The notes under the pieces are model-generated. The model made no database searches and was not told the DNA's origin. It saw nothing but the letters and a program-made list of their open reading frames with translations. A stretch of 37,476 bases of DNA from a virus, in IMG/VR virus record IMGVR_UViG_3300031578_000159, positions 1 through 37,476 of that record; one strand, given 5' to 3'. The translations under genes were made by a program, and so were the position numbers. Within the stretch, counting starts at the first letter, position 1, and the number at the start of each line of letters is the position of its first letter. Below, piece after piece: positions 23,658 through 32,266 of the stretch.

Positions 23658-25715
23658 CTACTTGATCGAGGGGATGAATGGTATTCTAGCCGCTGTGACG
23701 GTTGGGGCCTGGGGTCGCGAAGACATCGGAACATCGTTGTTCCGAAATTCACGAGAACCTCTGACAGTCCCCAAGACACCACCCCTTGAACGGCCGACAT
23801 ACCCGTACCTCTCGAATTTCCGCGTGTGCTTCGGGTCTAAAATAATGGCGAGGGCAAGGCAGAGGCACCGCCACAAGTCGTCGGTGCCGTTGATCGGCTT
23901 GATCACTTTGCGGCCCGCCTCGCGGACAGTTAGGATTTGGAGCAGCAGGTGGGTCACCGGGATATCTTTGACCATCTCCATGAACTGCTTGTCGCTGCGC
24001 CTCACCGTGTCCAGATCGACCTCTCCCTGAGGCAACCAGGACATGCCGTCGAGCAGGTTCGACCGAACCATGTCGAAGTCGGCCTTCTTGAGCGAGAGCT
24101 GGAGAGCCTCGACCCCGAAGTCCTTGCGGAGCCGCTGAACCTGGTCGATGCTATTCCACCGGTCGTACCCGGCCATGATGACGTTGAACGCCTTGACGAG
24201 CGGGATGATCGTGTACTCAAACATCAGGGGGAAGTTGATCGTGACCCGCTCGCCTTCATTCTCCTCGGGCATACATTCGAGGGCGAGGTCACACACCGGC
24301 TTCTTGAGCTGGACGTCGTAGCTCCACAGCTCGACCGCGAAGCTGTTGTTGCTGAACCCCGTGTCGACTGTCAGAATACGGGGGCGCCGCTTCTCAGTAA
24401 CGACCGGCTGGACCTCCAGGTACATGGTCTTGTCGCCGAACTCGTCGGTGTTGTAACGTCGGACCCAGGAGATGTACTGCTTCTGGTTCTCGCCGTTCTG
24501 GAGCTTCTCGACGGCCCGGGTGTCCGAGATGAACTGGTTGGCACCAAGTGGTGGGATACCCCCGTAGTCGCGATCGAAGATGACCTGGTTGACCATCTCG
24601 TCCTTGAGCGAATCAAGGGTGATGTTCGGGTTGACCTCCCAGGTCGCGTAGTGCCAGGCAAACGTCGATGGCTTCTTGTTGGCCTCGCGGAGCCCGACCA
24701 TGATCGCGTCGTTGAGGCTCGACGGGCTCGACACGTCCACGTTCAGGCCGTCCGGGGCGTTCTCGTTCTCAGTCTCACGTAGTTTGAGCGAGGCCGACCG
24801 GATCGTCTGGAGGCTCTTGACCAGAGCCTCGTGGGTCTCCTGGGCGTTCATTCTCACCTTGGAGGACATCGTGGTAGATTCGGACTGGACATCGAACCAG
24901 CCCTTCTCATCCATCCCGGTGAAGATCCTGGTTCGACCACGGATGGTCCGGATATCAGGGCCGCAGAACGAAGCAGCGATGCGCTTGTGTCCGTACCACA
25001 GGAACGTGTCCTTGAGGTCGAACAAGTCCTTGCTGAGCCGTTGGCCCTCTGACGTCAGGAACGCATGGTACTCGCGGAACCACGGGCTGTTATCGATCCG
25101 ATCGTAGAATGCCTGCCAGAGTGTGTCGTAGGCTTGGCCGGCCGTCAGCGCCACAAAGGTGCAGTGGAGCATCTGGTTGTCCATCAGGCCGAAGTACGAC
25201 GAAGGGCTTGGGAGCCGCAGGAACCGGACGAGCTGGTAGGTCGCCAGGAGGCCGCCGCCCATGACGGTCTTGGATGACCTCATCCCGGCGCAGCCATTCA
25301 TGTTGGTGAAGTGCTGGATATCCCCGGACTTCAACATCTCGTTGCGGCGAGCCCTGCATTTCGGGCATATCCCCTCGACCAGGAACACGACGTTGTCCAA
25401 GATCTCTGGTAGGGGCTCGTCGACTTCGATCGTGAGCTGCTTGTGCCCAAACCTCTCGTGGGACGTGAGGTACTTGGGGTTGGTGCAGTGCGGGCAGAAC
25501 TCACCCAGGAAGTTGGTGCACAGCTCGATCTGCCGAGGGAACGGGTCGATGTTCAAGAAGCTGTGGCCCCGGACCCATTCGATCCAGTTCTTGGGCCACC
25601 GGACGTCGGTGTCGACCACCTGGTCGAAAACTGACACGTCCAGATCCGATTCGATCGCCTTCTCGACCAAGGCGATGGGATCAAAATTGTCTGGTATTTT
25701 GCCGAGGTCGGGCAT
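23658..25715 (-). CDS. terminase large subunit (ATPase and nuclease), 685 aa
   Basis: Motor that translocates DNA into the head and cuts the concatemer. Walker A is GMRSSKT (144-150), with the GCA prefix. The Walker B-like acid is in RIFTGMDEKGW (D269/E270). The RNase H-like nuclease has D451 (ILTVDTGFSNNS), D518 (AGYDRWNS) and D612/D613 (NGTDDLWRC). The length is usual for a phage TerL. An extra N-terminal element is notable: CPHC (74-77) and CPKC (117-120), about 40 residues apart and placed before the Walker A, which would form a zinc site. The start ATG at 25715 is directly next to the previous stop. The C-terminus is basic and Ser/Arg-rich. Confidence 0.93.
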   Translation of the reverse strand: MPDLGKIPDNFDPIALVEKAIESDLDVSVFDQVVDTDVRWPKNWIEWVRGHSFLNIDPFPRQIELCTNFLGEFCPHCTNPKYLTSHERFGHKQLTIEVDEPLPEILDNVVFLVEGICPKCRARRNEMLKSGDIQHFTNMNGCAGMRSSKTVMGGGLLATYQLVRFLRLPSPSSYFGLMDNQMLHCTFVALTAGQAYDTLWQAFYDRIDNSPWFREYHAFLTSEGQRLSKDLFDLKDTFLWYGHKRIAASFCGPDIRTIRGRTRIFTGMDEKGWFDVQSESTTMSSKVRMNAQETHEALVKSLQTIRSASLKLRETENENAPDGLNVDVSSPSSLNDAIMVGLREANKKPSTFAWHYATWEVNPNITLDSLKDEMVNQVIFDRDYGGIPPLGANQFISDTRAVEKLQNGENQKQYISWVRRYNTDEFGDKTMYLEVQPVVTEKRRPRILTVDTGFSNNSFAVELWSYDVQLKKPVCDLALECMPEENEGERVTINFPLMFEYTIIPLVKAFNVIMAGYDRWNSIDQVQRLRKDFGVEALQLSLKKADFDMVRSNLLDGMSWLPQGEVDLDTVRRSDKQFMEMVKDIPVTHLLLQILTVREAGRKVIKPINGTDDLWRCLCLALAIILDPKHTRKFERYGYVGRSRGGVLGTVRGSREFRNNDVPMSSRPQAPTVTAARIPFIPSIK

Positions 25716-25716
25716 A

Positions 25717-25959
25717 CTACTGCTTTACAGCCTTCGGAATCTCGAACACGAGCGACTTCTCGTCGTCCAGGTCATCGGGCACGTAGGCTTCGGCAGGGAC
25801 TAGCCGCTTCAAGTCGTGGACCTGGGCCTCCACATCCTCAGGGTCTAGCTCGGCGGGGGTTTCCAGGGATAAGCCTTCTATGGTGTGGGCTTCCGCCAAC
25901 TGCTCCGACAGCTCAGGTCGACCTATCGGCCGTCTCTGCCTTCTCTTCTTGCGAGTCAT
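25717..25959 (-). CDS. small acidic protein with basic start, 80 aa, between terminase genes
   Basis: Function unknown. The preferred start is the ATG at 25959 with GGAG shortly upstream; a TTG at 25971 would add four residues. Residues 1-12 are very basic (TRKKRRQRR), and the rest is acidic and helical (ELSEQLAEAHTIEGLSL, DPEDVEAQVHDLKRL). Its stop is one base before the large terminase ATG and its 5' end overlaps the candidate small terminase by 47 bases. It may be a terminase-associated factor. Confidence 0.7.
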   Translation of the reverse strand: MTRKKRRQRRPIGRPELSEQLAEAHTIEGLSLETPAELDPEDVEAQVHDLKRLVPAEAYVPDDLDDEKSLVFEIPKAVKQ

Positions 25960-26554
25960 CTTGCTCTCCAACTGTCCGTAATACTGTTACCTTTTCGTCC
26001 TCTGGCTTGCACTCCAAGATCTCAGCGACCGTCACGACGGTCTGCTTGTAATCTACACTGGCGTACTTGCCGACGTCCTTGAGGACTCCCTTCAGGGCCT
26101 GGTCAATCTTCCCGTGATGCTCGCGGGGGAACTGCTGGTACAGGTCAGCGCGGGCATTAGATACGGCGAGGGTTGCGTACCGGATGTACTGGCGGATCAT
26201 AGGCTGAACGGCCTTGGCCAAGATCTCGTTCATGATGACCGCTGGATCCTTACGGGCCTCGATCTCCTTGATGGTTGCGAGGGTAGTTTGGATGAGCTGA
26301 ACAAACGCCGTGCTGTTGTCGACGTTCGGTGAACCTTTGTACTCGACCTCGGCGATCCCAACCAGATCTCGGAGCATCCCCAGGTTGTCCCTGAGGACCT
26401 CGACGTTGCTCTTGATGGGCTCATTGGCTTGCATCTCCGCGATGACATGCTCGACCTCTCGGATGTCGATCGCGTACTTCAAAGACAGGATATCTGGAGA
26501 TCGAGTACCTGCCTCGAAATCCGCACGGATGCACTCCAACGCCTCTTGATTCAT
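25913..26554 (-). CDS. putative terminase small subunit or packaging-associated protein, 213 aa
   Basis: The start ATG at 26554 is chosen because AGAGG is placed seven bases upstream; a longer frame reaching 26716 overlaps the next gene in another frame and has no ribosome site. The N-terminal 45 residues (ALECIRADFEAGTRSPDILSLKYAIDIREVEHVIAEMQ) can form a helix-turn-helix-like element. Residues about 60-160 are long helices (TAFVQLIQTTLATIKEIEARKDPAVIMNEIL), typical of the oligomerisation region of small terminases. The C-terminus is acidic (EEKAETADRS). Position just before the large terminase and the size fit TerS, but the family has no fixed sequence signature, so the call is tentative. 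Confidence 0.55.
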   Translation of the reverse strand: MNQEALECIRADFEAGTRSPDILSLKYAIDIREVEHVIAEMQANEPIKSNVEVLRDNLGMLRDLVGIAEVEYKGSPNVDNSTAFVQLIQTTLATIKEIEARKDPAVIMNEILAKAVQPMIRQYIRYATLAVSNARADLYQQFPREHHGKIDQALKGVLKDVGKYASVDYKQTVVTVAEILECKPEDEKVTVLRTVGEQDDSQEEKAETADRST

Positions 26555-26580
26555 CAGGGACCTCTGTTGAAATAGTAAGG

Positions 26581-27252
26581 CTAGGCCACGACTACGAACT
26601 GGTCGACGAACACCGGGTAGCCCGCCCCGACGAAGCCCTGCGAGCCAAACCCGACCCAGGTACCCCGGGGGACGTCGGCCGCCACCTCGATGATGTCCTC
26701 GCTGATCTGACGCCAAATCGGAGCGTCTATCGGATTGTCATCCAGGACGTTGGACCAGACCTGGACCACGACGCCACCACCATCCTGACGCAGTACGTCA
26801 AGACGGAACTGGTGCCACAGGTAGACCCCGAGCGTGCCATCGACGAGCTTCGACCAGAGCGTCGTTGAAACGTCGTTGAGCGTTCGGGACAGTCGCAGCT
26901 CGTACTGATTCGACGGCTTGTCCATCAGCATCAGGTGGTAGCCATCGGTCGAGAGCCTCTCGGCCTTGTTGCTGTCCGATGGGGTCACATCCTCCATCAA
27001 GGCCCCGATCCCAACAGAGTGCTTGGCCGTGTTCTTGATCGCGAGCGACGCCGCGATCCGGACGCTCACATCTCCGGTGAGGTTGTTCGGGGTCCGGCGG
27101 AACAGCAGGCGCCCATTGTTGGCCCCTGAGACCTTTTCAATGCGTCGACAGACGTCGTCGTAGGGGAGCTGGTGGTCCGGGACATCCGGATGGAGCTGGA
27201 CCCCGTCAACCATTCCGCTCCCACCCTGCTGGGTCGAGTAGCTCGGGATCAT
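26581..27252 (-). CDS. virion/appendage protein with lectin-like beta fold, 223 aa
   Basis: Not assigned to a known family. The ATG at 27252 has AGGAGTG upstream; a longer reading to 27306 would overlap the previous gene. After an N-terminal His/Pro stretch, the protein has alternating strands (GRLLFRRTPNN, LTGDVSVRIAASL, HSVGIGALMED, HLMLMDK, YELRLSRTL, HQFRLDVL, GVVVQVWSN, WVGFGSQGFVG), a pattern of a lectin or jelly-roll fold. The last residues (VFVDQFVVVA) resemble the ends of the neighbouring repeat-containing appendage proteins. It likely sits on the same virion structure. Confidence 0.65.
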   Translation of the reverse strand: MIPSYSTQQGGSGMVDGVQLHPDVPDHQLPYDDVCRRIEKVSGANNGRLLFRRTPNNLTGDVSVRIAASLAIKNTAKHSVGIGALMEDVTPSDSNKAERLSTDGYHLMLMDKPSNQYELRLSRTLNDVSTTLWSKLVDGTLGVYLWHQFRLDVLRQDGGGVVVQVWSNVLDDNPIDAPIWRQISEDIIEVAADVPRGTWVGFGSQGFVGAGYPVFVDQFVVVA

Positions 27253-27260
27253 CGTCACTC

Positions 27261-28724
27261 CTAAGCGATGAGGATGTCGAGATCGGCTAGGATCACACCA
27301 GGCCACCCGACCGTGAACGTGTCGATCAAGACCGGCACACCGTCAATGTAGTAGAGAGGAACAACGTACTTCCCGACCGGGTGTCCACTCGGAACCCCAG
27401 CCAGCGACGTCAGGTACAGGGTCACGTCGTGGACGCCGTCGTCGATCAGGTCAGAGAAATCGAACGTGACCTGGGCCTCGGCCCCTGGGACGTCGTAGGA
27501 GCCTGATTGGATCATAGTCCCGTCGCTGGCCGACGTGCTGTCCCGGCGCAACGCCCATGTCCCCTCCACGTTGGCGTACCATTTGATCGTGACCTCGTTG
27601 AAGCCTGGCTGCGGGGAGCCCTTGGGGATCGGGGGGTCGCTACCGGGGACGATGATCGGGGTGTCCAGCTCGTAGGCCGTTATGGTGATCAAAGGTTCAC
27701 GGGTATCGACTGTGATTGAATCGCTGGCTTCGAGAGTTGCCGAGGACAGGGCATCGTCAAGCAGCGCCGACCAGATGGTGTTCTCTCCGACCTGGCGGAG
27801 CACAACAGGGGGCCGGTCCTGATAGGGTCGCGGCTTGGCATCGCCGATCAGAATCCCTACCCCGGGGTCAATCTCGAACACGGAGCCCGTCGATAGCTCC
27901 ACGTCAGCAAAGTCGAACTGGGCCCGCACCCCGCCGGCCTCGTAGGGCCCGGACGCTCGGCCCAGGGAAGAGATGCCAAACCGGTCGAGGGTCGGCGTGT
28001 TCGACGACGAGACAGTATCGACCAAGATCGGGTTGTCCATGTCAACGTCCCGGTCGTACAGCCGGAACTCGGTGACGGCCAGGGGGGCCGGGGATAGCAC
28101 TTCGATCTCCAAAACGAGATTGCGATCGATGATGTTGGTGAACAGGATCTTGGTGAGGGCGGTCTCCACGTTGCCGGCCCACGCCTTGTAGAACCACTGA
28201 GACCCCTCGCGCTCGATGGCGAACCCTAGGACATCCCCGGCGGTCATCGCGTCGAGGGGGTTCACCTGGCTGTCCAGCAATCCAACGAACAAGCTCCCGT
28301 CATCGGCCATGGTTCTGATCTTGAACGACGAGATGACCCGTAGCCCGGTCCCGAGCCCAATAGACCCAGCTCCAAGGGCCAAGGCAAAGAGGTCGAAGTT
28401 CCCGGTGGTTGGGATCTCGTTCGAGGTGTCATAGACGATGGACCGGAACGAGGATTGGAACGAACCAATATCCTCGGTGACGGTCAGAGGTATCGCGCCA
28501 AAAGCGTAGGGGTAATTGGAGTCGGATGGATTCCCGCCCCAGTACCTGGTCATGATGTCTCCACGAAGTCTCATGTACCCGTAGGGGTCTGGGATCTTGG
28601 TGTAGACGTCGAGCGCACCTTGAAGCTCTTGAGTGCCAATCACGAACACATCGAGGTCAGATTGCTTTTCTACCCTGGAGACATAGAGAACGTCGATGTT
28701 GGCTATACGAAAGTACGATGACAT
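27261..28724 (-). CDS. appendage protein with DLDV-type repeats at its N-terminus, 487 aa
   Basis: Family not recognised. The N-terminus shows three units of a 14-residue repeat: NIDVLYVSRVEKQ, SDLDVFVIGTQELQ, GALDVYTKIPD. This is the same kind of repeat that fills part of the protein encoded upstream (29101-29484). The middle is beta-rich with lectin-like strands (FDLFALALGAGSIGLGTGL, SSFKIRTMADDG, LGFAIEREGSQWFYKAW), and the C-terminus has an Ig-like strand set (EVTIKWYANVEGTWALRRD, AQVTFDFSDL, VTLYLTS) and ends in LADLDILIA, again the repeat unit. It is separated from its upstream neighbour by only seven bases. A role in host binding or tail decoration is inferred. Confidence 0.75.
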   Translation of the reverse strand: MSSYFRIANIDVLYVSRVEKQSDLDVFVIGTQELQGALDVYTKIPDPYGYMRLRGDIMTRYWGGNPSDSNYPYAFGAIPLTVTEDIGSFQSSFRSIVYDTSNEIPTTGNFDLFALALGAGSIGLGTGLRVISSFKIRTMADDGSLFVGLLDSQVNPLDAMTAGDVLGFAIEREGSQWFYKAWAGNVETALTKILFTNIIDRNLVLEIEVLSPAPLAVTEFRLYDRDVDMDNPILVDTVSSSNTPTLDRFGISSLGRASGPYEAGGVRAQFDFADVELSTGSVFEIDPGVGILIGDAKPRPYQDRPPVVLRQVGENTIWSALLDDALSSATLEASDSITVDTREPLITITAYELDTPIIVPGSDPPIPKGSPQPGFNEVTIKWYANVEGTWALRRDSTSASDGTMIQSGSYDVPGAEAQVTFDFSDLIDDGVHDVTLYLTSLAGVPSGHPVGKYVVPLYYIDGVPVLIDTFTVGWPGVILADLDILIA

Positions 28725-28731
28725 CGTGGCC

Positions 28732-30675
28732 TCACTGGATCAACATGTCGAGCAAGCTGAACATGGACTTGCCCGGCATGAACATGGGCTGGTCCATGAC
28801 CACGGCCGCGTTGAACTGAGCTGTCAGGTTCCGTTCTTTCCGGACCGCACCCAAGATGGGCCCCTGCTCCGAGGTACGGATGAACTCCTCGACCAGGAGC
28901 GCGTGCCCTTGGACCTCCCGGACAATGTAGGATCCGACGTTCATGCCTCCTTGGATCTCCACCACGTCCCGCTTCGCTACCCCGAGAGCCGCAAAATCCT
29001 TGGTTGGGCTGTACCAGCCGTTCGGGGAGGCTGTGGTCTCGAAGTCACTGACTTCGATGTCCGCCATGTACTTGGGTCGATCCGGCTCGATGACCATGTG
29101 GGGCGAGTCTGAAACAGCGAGGTCCATACCGGCCGAGAGCGTGTAGTTGATCCCGATTGCCATGTCGATGTCGACGGGATCCGTCTCGTAGGTCGCCGCC
29201 ACCAAGATGTTGATCAACGACGAGATGTACTCGACCCCGGTCAGGTGGACGTCGAAGTCGGTGTCGACCTGGAGAGTTTTGGCGATCAGCAGGTCGAGGT
29301 TTGTCCAGACGGTCTCGACCAGCGAGATCGACATGTCCAGGCCGGTCGAAACCAGCCGGGTTTCGGCGATCATCACATCCAGGTCTGAGACGGGCTCGCG
29401 GGTCGCGGCGACGAGAACGCCCACGTCCGCCGTTTCCGTGAAGGTCTGGCCGATCCACATGTCGAGATCAACGGTGTCCATCAAGATTGGACTGAGCGGA
29501 GTCCCGAAGGCTACCCCCTTGTAGAGCCCGGCCGAGTTGCCGCCCAGCCGCGACACCGCCGTCGTGCTAGGCTTCATGGTCGTGACGGTCTGTTCGTGGT
29601 TGACCACCTGGACCCAGAAGATGTCCGAGGCCCTCCACAGCTCCATCGAGTAGAGGTAGGGGCTACCAAGCGACAAGCGGACTGACCCCGTGGGGCCTCC
29701 CTTTGTTTCAAAATCCGCGCCCGAACCGGCCGATGCGTTCAGGGTCGCGGCCCACAGGTAGATCTGACCTTGGGTCCCTGAGGCAGCGAGCGACTGGCCA
29801 TTCATGGGGACGATGTTGTAGGACGTTCCGCTGTAACCTGCGCCGCCGTGGTCTCCTTGGTCGATGATCAAGTCCCGAAACCGGTTGAGCCTTAGGAATA
29901 TCATCTGGGCCCCACCCGAGGTGGCCCAGTAGTTGTCCCCAACACATTGGAGTCGAAGGTCCTTGGCGGCCGTGTTGCCCTCGATGAGGGCCATGCCCCC
30001 AAGCATGTAGTAATCTAGGCCCCAGCCGTGGTTCGCTACCGAGTCCCCACTGGTCTCCTCCCGGGTGTGGAGCGCCACAGCGTCGGTGTTGTTGTACAAC
30101 TGGAGCCCTATCGGCTTTTGGTCCAGGGTCCCCGAGGTTCCGAACATGACCGTCCCGAGGACCAACCAATCTGTGGGCTCCGATGTGGCAGGCAGTGTCG
30201 CCGTGACAAGGTCATTAGCCAGGTAGTTGGTGCCCCGGGTGTACCCTGTTCCCGCGACCGAGTTCGAGATGATGTCCTCGCCAACCCGGAGACCTGTGCT
30301 CATGTCGATCGCTATAATGATGCCATCGTCAACGTAGACGGAGCCTGTTGCTTGGATCGTCTTGATGGTGACGTTGAACTTGCAGTCGATCGGAGTCGCC
30401 CCCGAGTTGACCACGATGGCTCCTGAGAAGCTCTTGTATTTCGATGTGCCTGTTGCAACGCGAGGCAGCACGGTGCCGCTCGGAACCTGTAACGACACGT
30501 CCATGAGGTAGCTGGGCTGGTTCGCCGTGTAGGACAGACAGAAGATGATCAAGTAGTCGGTGTTGGCCGAGAAGCTCCCACTTGAGATCGTGCAGTAAGA
30601 CTTTGTCCCGTCCGCGACCGCTATGCCGTCCCTAGAGCTTTGCCGCCCCGAGAGGTAGGAGATGAAGTCAGTCAT
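28732..30675 (-). CDS. large appendage protein with internal DLDV repeats, 647 aa
   Basis: Residues about 1-390 are beta-rich with lectin-like features (FSANTDYLIIFCLSYTA, GGAQMIFLRLNRFRDLI, LGSPYLYSMELWRAS). Residues about 398-525 contain some nine consecutive degenerate units of 14-15 residues with the pattern D-[LF]-D-[VMIL]-x-[IV]-[AG]-x-T (for example SDLDVMIAETRLVS, TNLDLLIAKTLQVD). Residues about 526-647 form another domain with ADIEVSDFETTASPNGW and a beta-rich end FSLLDMLIQ, again close to the repeat. The gene is first of three adjacent appendage genes. A fibre or adhesin is likely. No catalytic residues are evident. Confidence 0.8.
   Translation of the reverse strand: MTDFISYLSGRQSSRDGIAVADGTKSYCTISSGSFSANTDYLIIFCLSYTANQPSYLMDVSLQVPSGTVLPRVATGTSKYKSFSGAIVVNSGATPIDCKFNVTIKTIQATGSVYVDDGIIIAIDMSTGLRVGEDIISNSVAGTGYTRGTNYLANDLVTATLPATSEPTDWLVLGTVMFGTSGTLDQKPIGLQLYNNTDAVALHTREETSGDSVANHGWGLDYYMLGGMALIEGNTAAKDLRLQCVGDNYWATSGGAQMIFLRLNRFRDLIIDQGDHGGAGYSGTSYNIVPMNGQSLAASGTQGQIYLWAATLNASAGSGADFETKGGPTGSVRLSLGSPYLYSMELWRASDIFWVQVVNHEQTVTTMKPSTTAVSRLGGNSAGLYKGVAFGTPLSPILMDTVDLDMWIGQTFTETADVGVLVAATREPVSDLDVMIAETRLVSTGLDMSISLVETVWTNLDLLIAKTLQVDTDFDVHLTGVEYISSLINILVAATYETDPVDIDMAIGINYTLSAGMDLAVSDSPHMVIEPDRPKYMADIEVSDFETTASPNGWYSPTKDFAALGVAKRDVVEIQGGMNVGSYIVREVQGHALLVEEFIRTSEQGPILGAVRKERNLTAQFNAAVVMDQPMFMPGKSMFSLLDMLIQ
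29101..29484 (-). repeat. coding repeats: about nine degenerate 14-15-residue units
   Basis: This segment of the 647-aa protein encodes units such as DTVDLDMWIGQTFTE, TADVGVLVAATREPV, SDLDVMIAETRLVS, TNLDLLIAKTLQVD and PVDIDMAIGINYTL. Each has a central D-[VMIL] pair, a hydrophobic residue, small A or G, and T two residues later. The DNA copies are diverged, so the repeat is old or under selection for protein shape. The period would fit a beta-solenoid or a stack of short hairpins. Confidence 0.75.
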
Positions 30676-30698
30676 GGCTCACCTTTCGGTGGGCCGTG

Positions 30699-31238
30699 TT
30701 ATTCGTAGATGGCCCTGACGTGGAGCTGGCCTGGGGCCGGGGCCAAAAGCGCCCCGCCGAACCCGTCGTGGAACCACTCACTGAAGTTGTGGCCCTCGCC
30801 GCCCCTGAAGATTGTATTGGGGGGCAGCAACTTGTAGGTGTCTGGGAACCAAGGGGGTTGGAACGGCCGCGTCCTGGCCACAACGAGCTTCTTGTACTTG
30901 GGATAGAACGCGGCCAGGGCGTGGCGCCCTTGGTTCTCGATCCCGAGCACGTAGAGACGTTGGGTCCCTGCGTCGTTTTTCCAAATCGTGGTCCAGTACC
31001 TGACAAAACGCTCACCCCTTGCGAGATCTACCCGGCACGTAATCGCCGGGAGCCCTTGGTCTTGCCGGGTCGGAATGTACGCGATCTCAGCCACATCCTC
31101 GACTGGCAGCGAATCGCTAGACAGGCCCGGCTGCTCCAAAATAACCGCCCCCGAGCGGAGCACTGCGCGCCAAACAAAGTCGTGATTGCTGAGGGATTGA
31201 GCTTGCTCGATCGAAATAGGTTGCGGGAGTTGGGTCAC
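30699..31238 (-). CDS. hypothetical protein, 179 aa
   Basis: Not recognised. The GTG start overlaps the stop of the HNH gene by four bases (GTGA). The product is a mixed alpha/beta protein with an ordered core (DFVWRAVLRSGAVILEQPG, ITCRVDLARGERFVRYWTT, RLYVLGIENQGRHALAAFYPKYKKLVVARTRPF). It has no cysteine cluster, signal peptide or membrane segment. Between an endonuclease and appendage genes, it could be virion-related or a rider of the inserted endonuclease. Confidence 0.65.
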   Translation of the reverse strand: MTQLPQPISIEQAQSLSNHDFVWRAVLRSGAVILEQPGLSSDSLPVEDVAEIAYIPTRQDQGLPAITCRVDLARGERFVRYWTTIWKNDAGTQRLYVLGIENQGRHALAAFYPKYKKLVVARTRPFQPPWFPDTYKLLPPNTIFRGGEGHNFSEWFHDGFGGALLAPAPGQLHVRAIYE

Positions 31239-32266
31239 CTGACGCTCCTGTATGTTTGGCCTTTCAACATCTGGTAGACCCCCTTGACCGACAGTCCTGT
31301 TGCGTCCGCGATCTCAGTTGCTTTGATCTGACCTTCGCGGAACATCTTACGGTAACCCCTGACCTGCTCGTCAGTCATCTTGGCATTGTGGTTCCCCTGG
31401 CCGGTTCGCCGTCCAGGCACGAGTCCCATATCCTCCAGGTACCGCTTGGCCGTGTGGCCGCATACAGGGACCTTTTTACAGATTTCATGGGGCTTCGTGG
31501 TTCCTTGCCGGTACAGCTCCGCGACCTGATCCTTGTAGCGCTCGCGGCGCTCCGGGGTGATGTAGTTGAGGGCCTCGTCGGCCGAGGCCAGCGGGCCCCC
31601 AGCCCGTTGGTAGGTCAAACCGCGCAACATCCACCGGACGTTCTTGGTCGCCATCGAGGTCTCGCGGGCGATGTCGTGCATGTTCAGCTCGCCAGCCTTG
31701 AAACGAATCCGGTACTGCTCGGCCTGGGCGTCGGTGAGCTTGGCCCTGCTCGATCGTTCGCCGGAGAACACGCGGGCGTTGAACGCCGCTGACTCTTTGC
31801 CGCTTTTGATCTTGTGGCACCGGTAGCAGAGGAGCTGGCACTTCTTGAGTTCCTTTTCGATCTCTTCCCAGGATCCCGTGATCTGCTGGCCGATGTGGAA
31901 GCTCTTGGTCGCAGGGTCGATGTGATCAAACTGGAGGTTCTCAGTGGTCCTGCACTTGACGCACTTACCTCCGAGGATCTGGAGGGCTCGGTTGCGTTGT
32001 TTCTTCGCCTTACTGGAATGGTACTGTTTCATGTACCCCTTCCGCCAAACAGCGTCCTTTTTCTTCTCGTCCGGGAACCTGGTCTCAACACCAGCAAGCG
32101 ACGCTGCAAAAGGGCCACCAGCAGTCGCACGAGTGTAGCCCGTCAAGATCTGCTCCAGGGTGGATCGAGGCACCCCAGCCTCCCGACGAATGTCGAGGAA
32201 GCTGAGTTTCCCTTGATTGTAGAGTTGGCGGTAGAGGCGGACCTGAGGATCGGAGAGGTATGGCAT
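31235..32266 (-). CDS. HNH homing-type endonuclease with four helix-turn-helix modules, 343 aa
   Basis: The HNH domain spans residues about 93-160: zinc site C102-x2-C105 and C147-x2-C150, the catalytic D114-H115 in LQFDHIDP, and H151 in CYRCHKIK. Four DNA-reading modules flank it, each with a Y/R-rich helix, a turn and a second helix ending in LxGxTY or similar: residues about 6-50 (one before the HNH) and about 176-222, 238-283 and 297-343 (three after). Modules 1, 2 and 4 read VRLYRQLYNQGKLSFLDI, AEQYRIRFKAGELNMHDI and VRGYRKMFREGQIKATEI. Free-standing enzymes of this type (NUMOD-like) cut phage DNA and spread between genomes. It lies alone among virion genes with its own AT-rich upstream region. 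Confidence 0.88.
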   Translation of the reverse strand: MPYLSDPQVRLYRQLYNQGKLSFLDIRREAGVPRSTLEQILTGYTRATAGGPFAASLAGVETRFPDEKKKDAVWRKGYMKQYHSSKAKKQRNRALQILGGKCVKCRTTENLQFDHIDPATKSFHIGQQITGSWEEIEKELKKCQLLCYRCHKIKSGKESAAFNARVFSGERSSRAKLTDAQAEQYRIRFKAGELNMHDIARETSMATKNVRWMLRGLTYQRAGGPLASADEALNYITPERRERYKDQVAELYRQGTTKPHEICKKVPVCGHTAKRYLEDMGLVPGRRTGQGNHNAKMTDEQVRGYRKMFREGQIKATEIADATGLSVKGVYQMLKGQTYRSVR

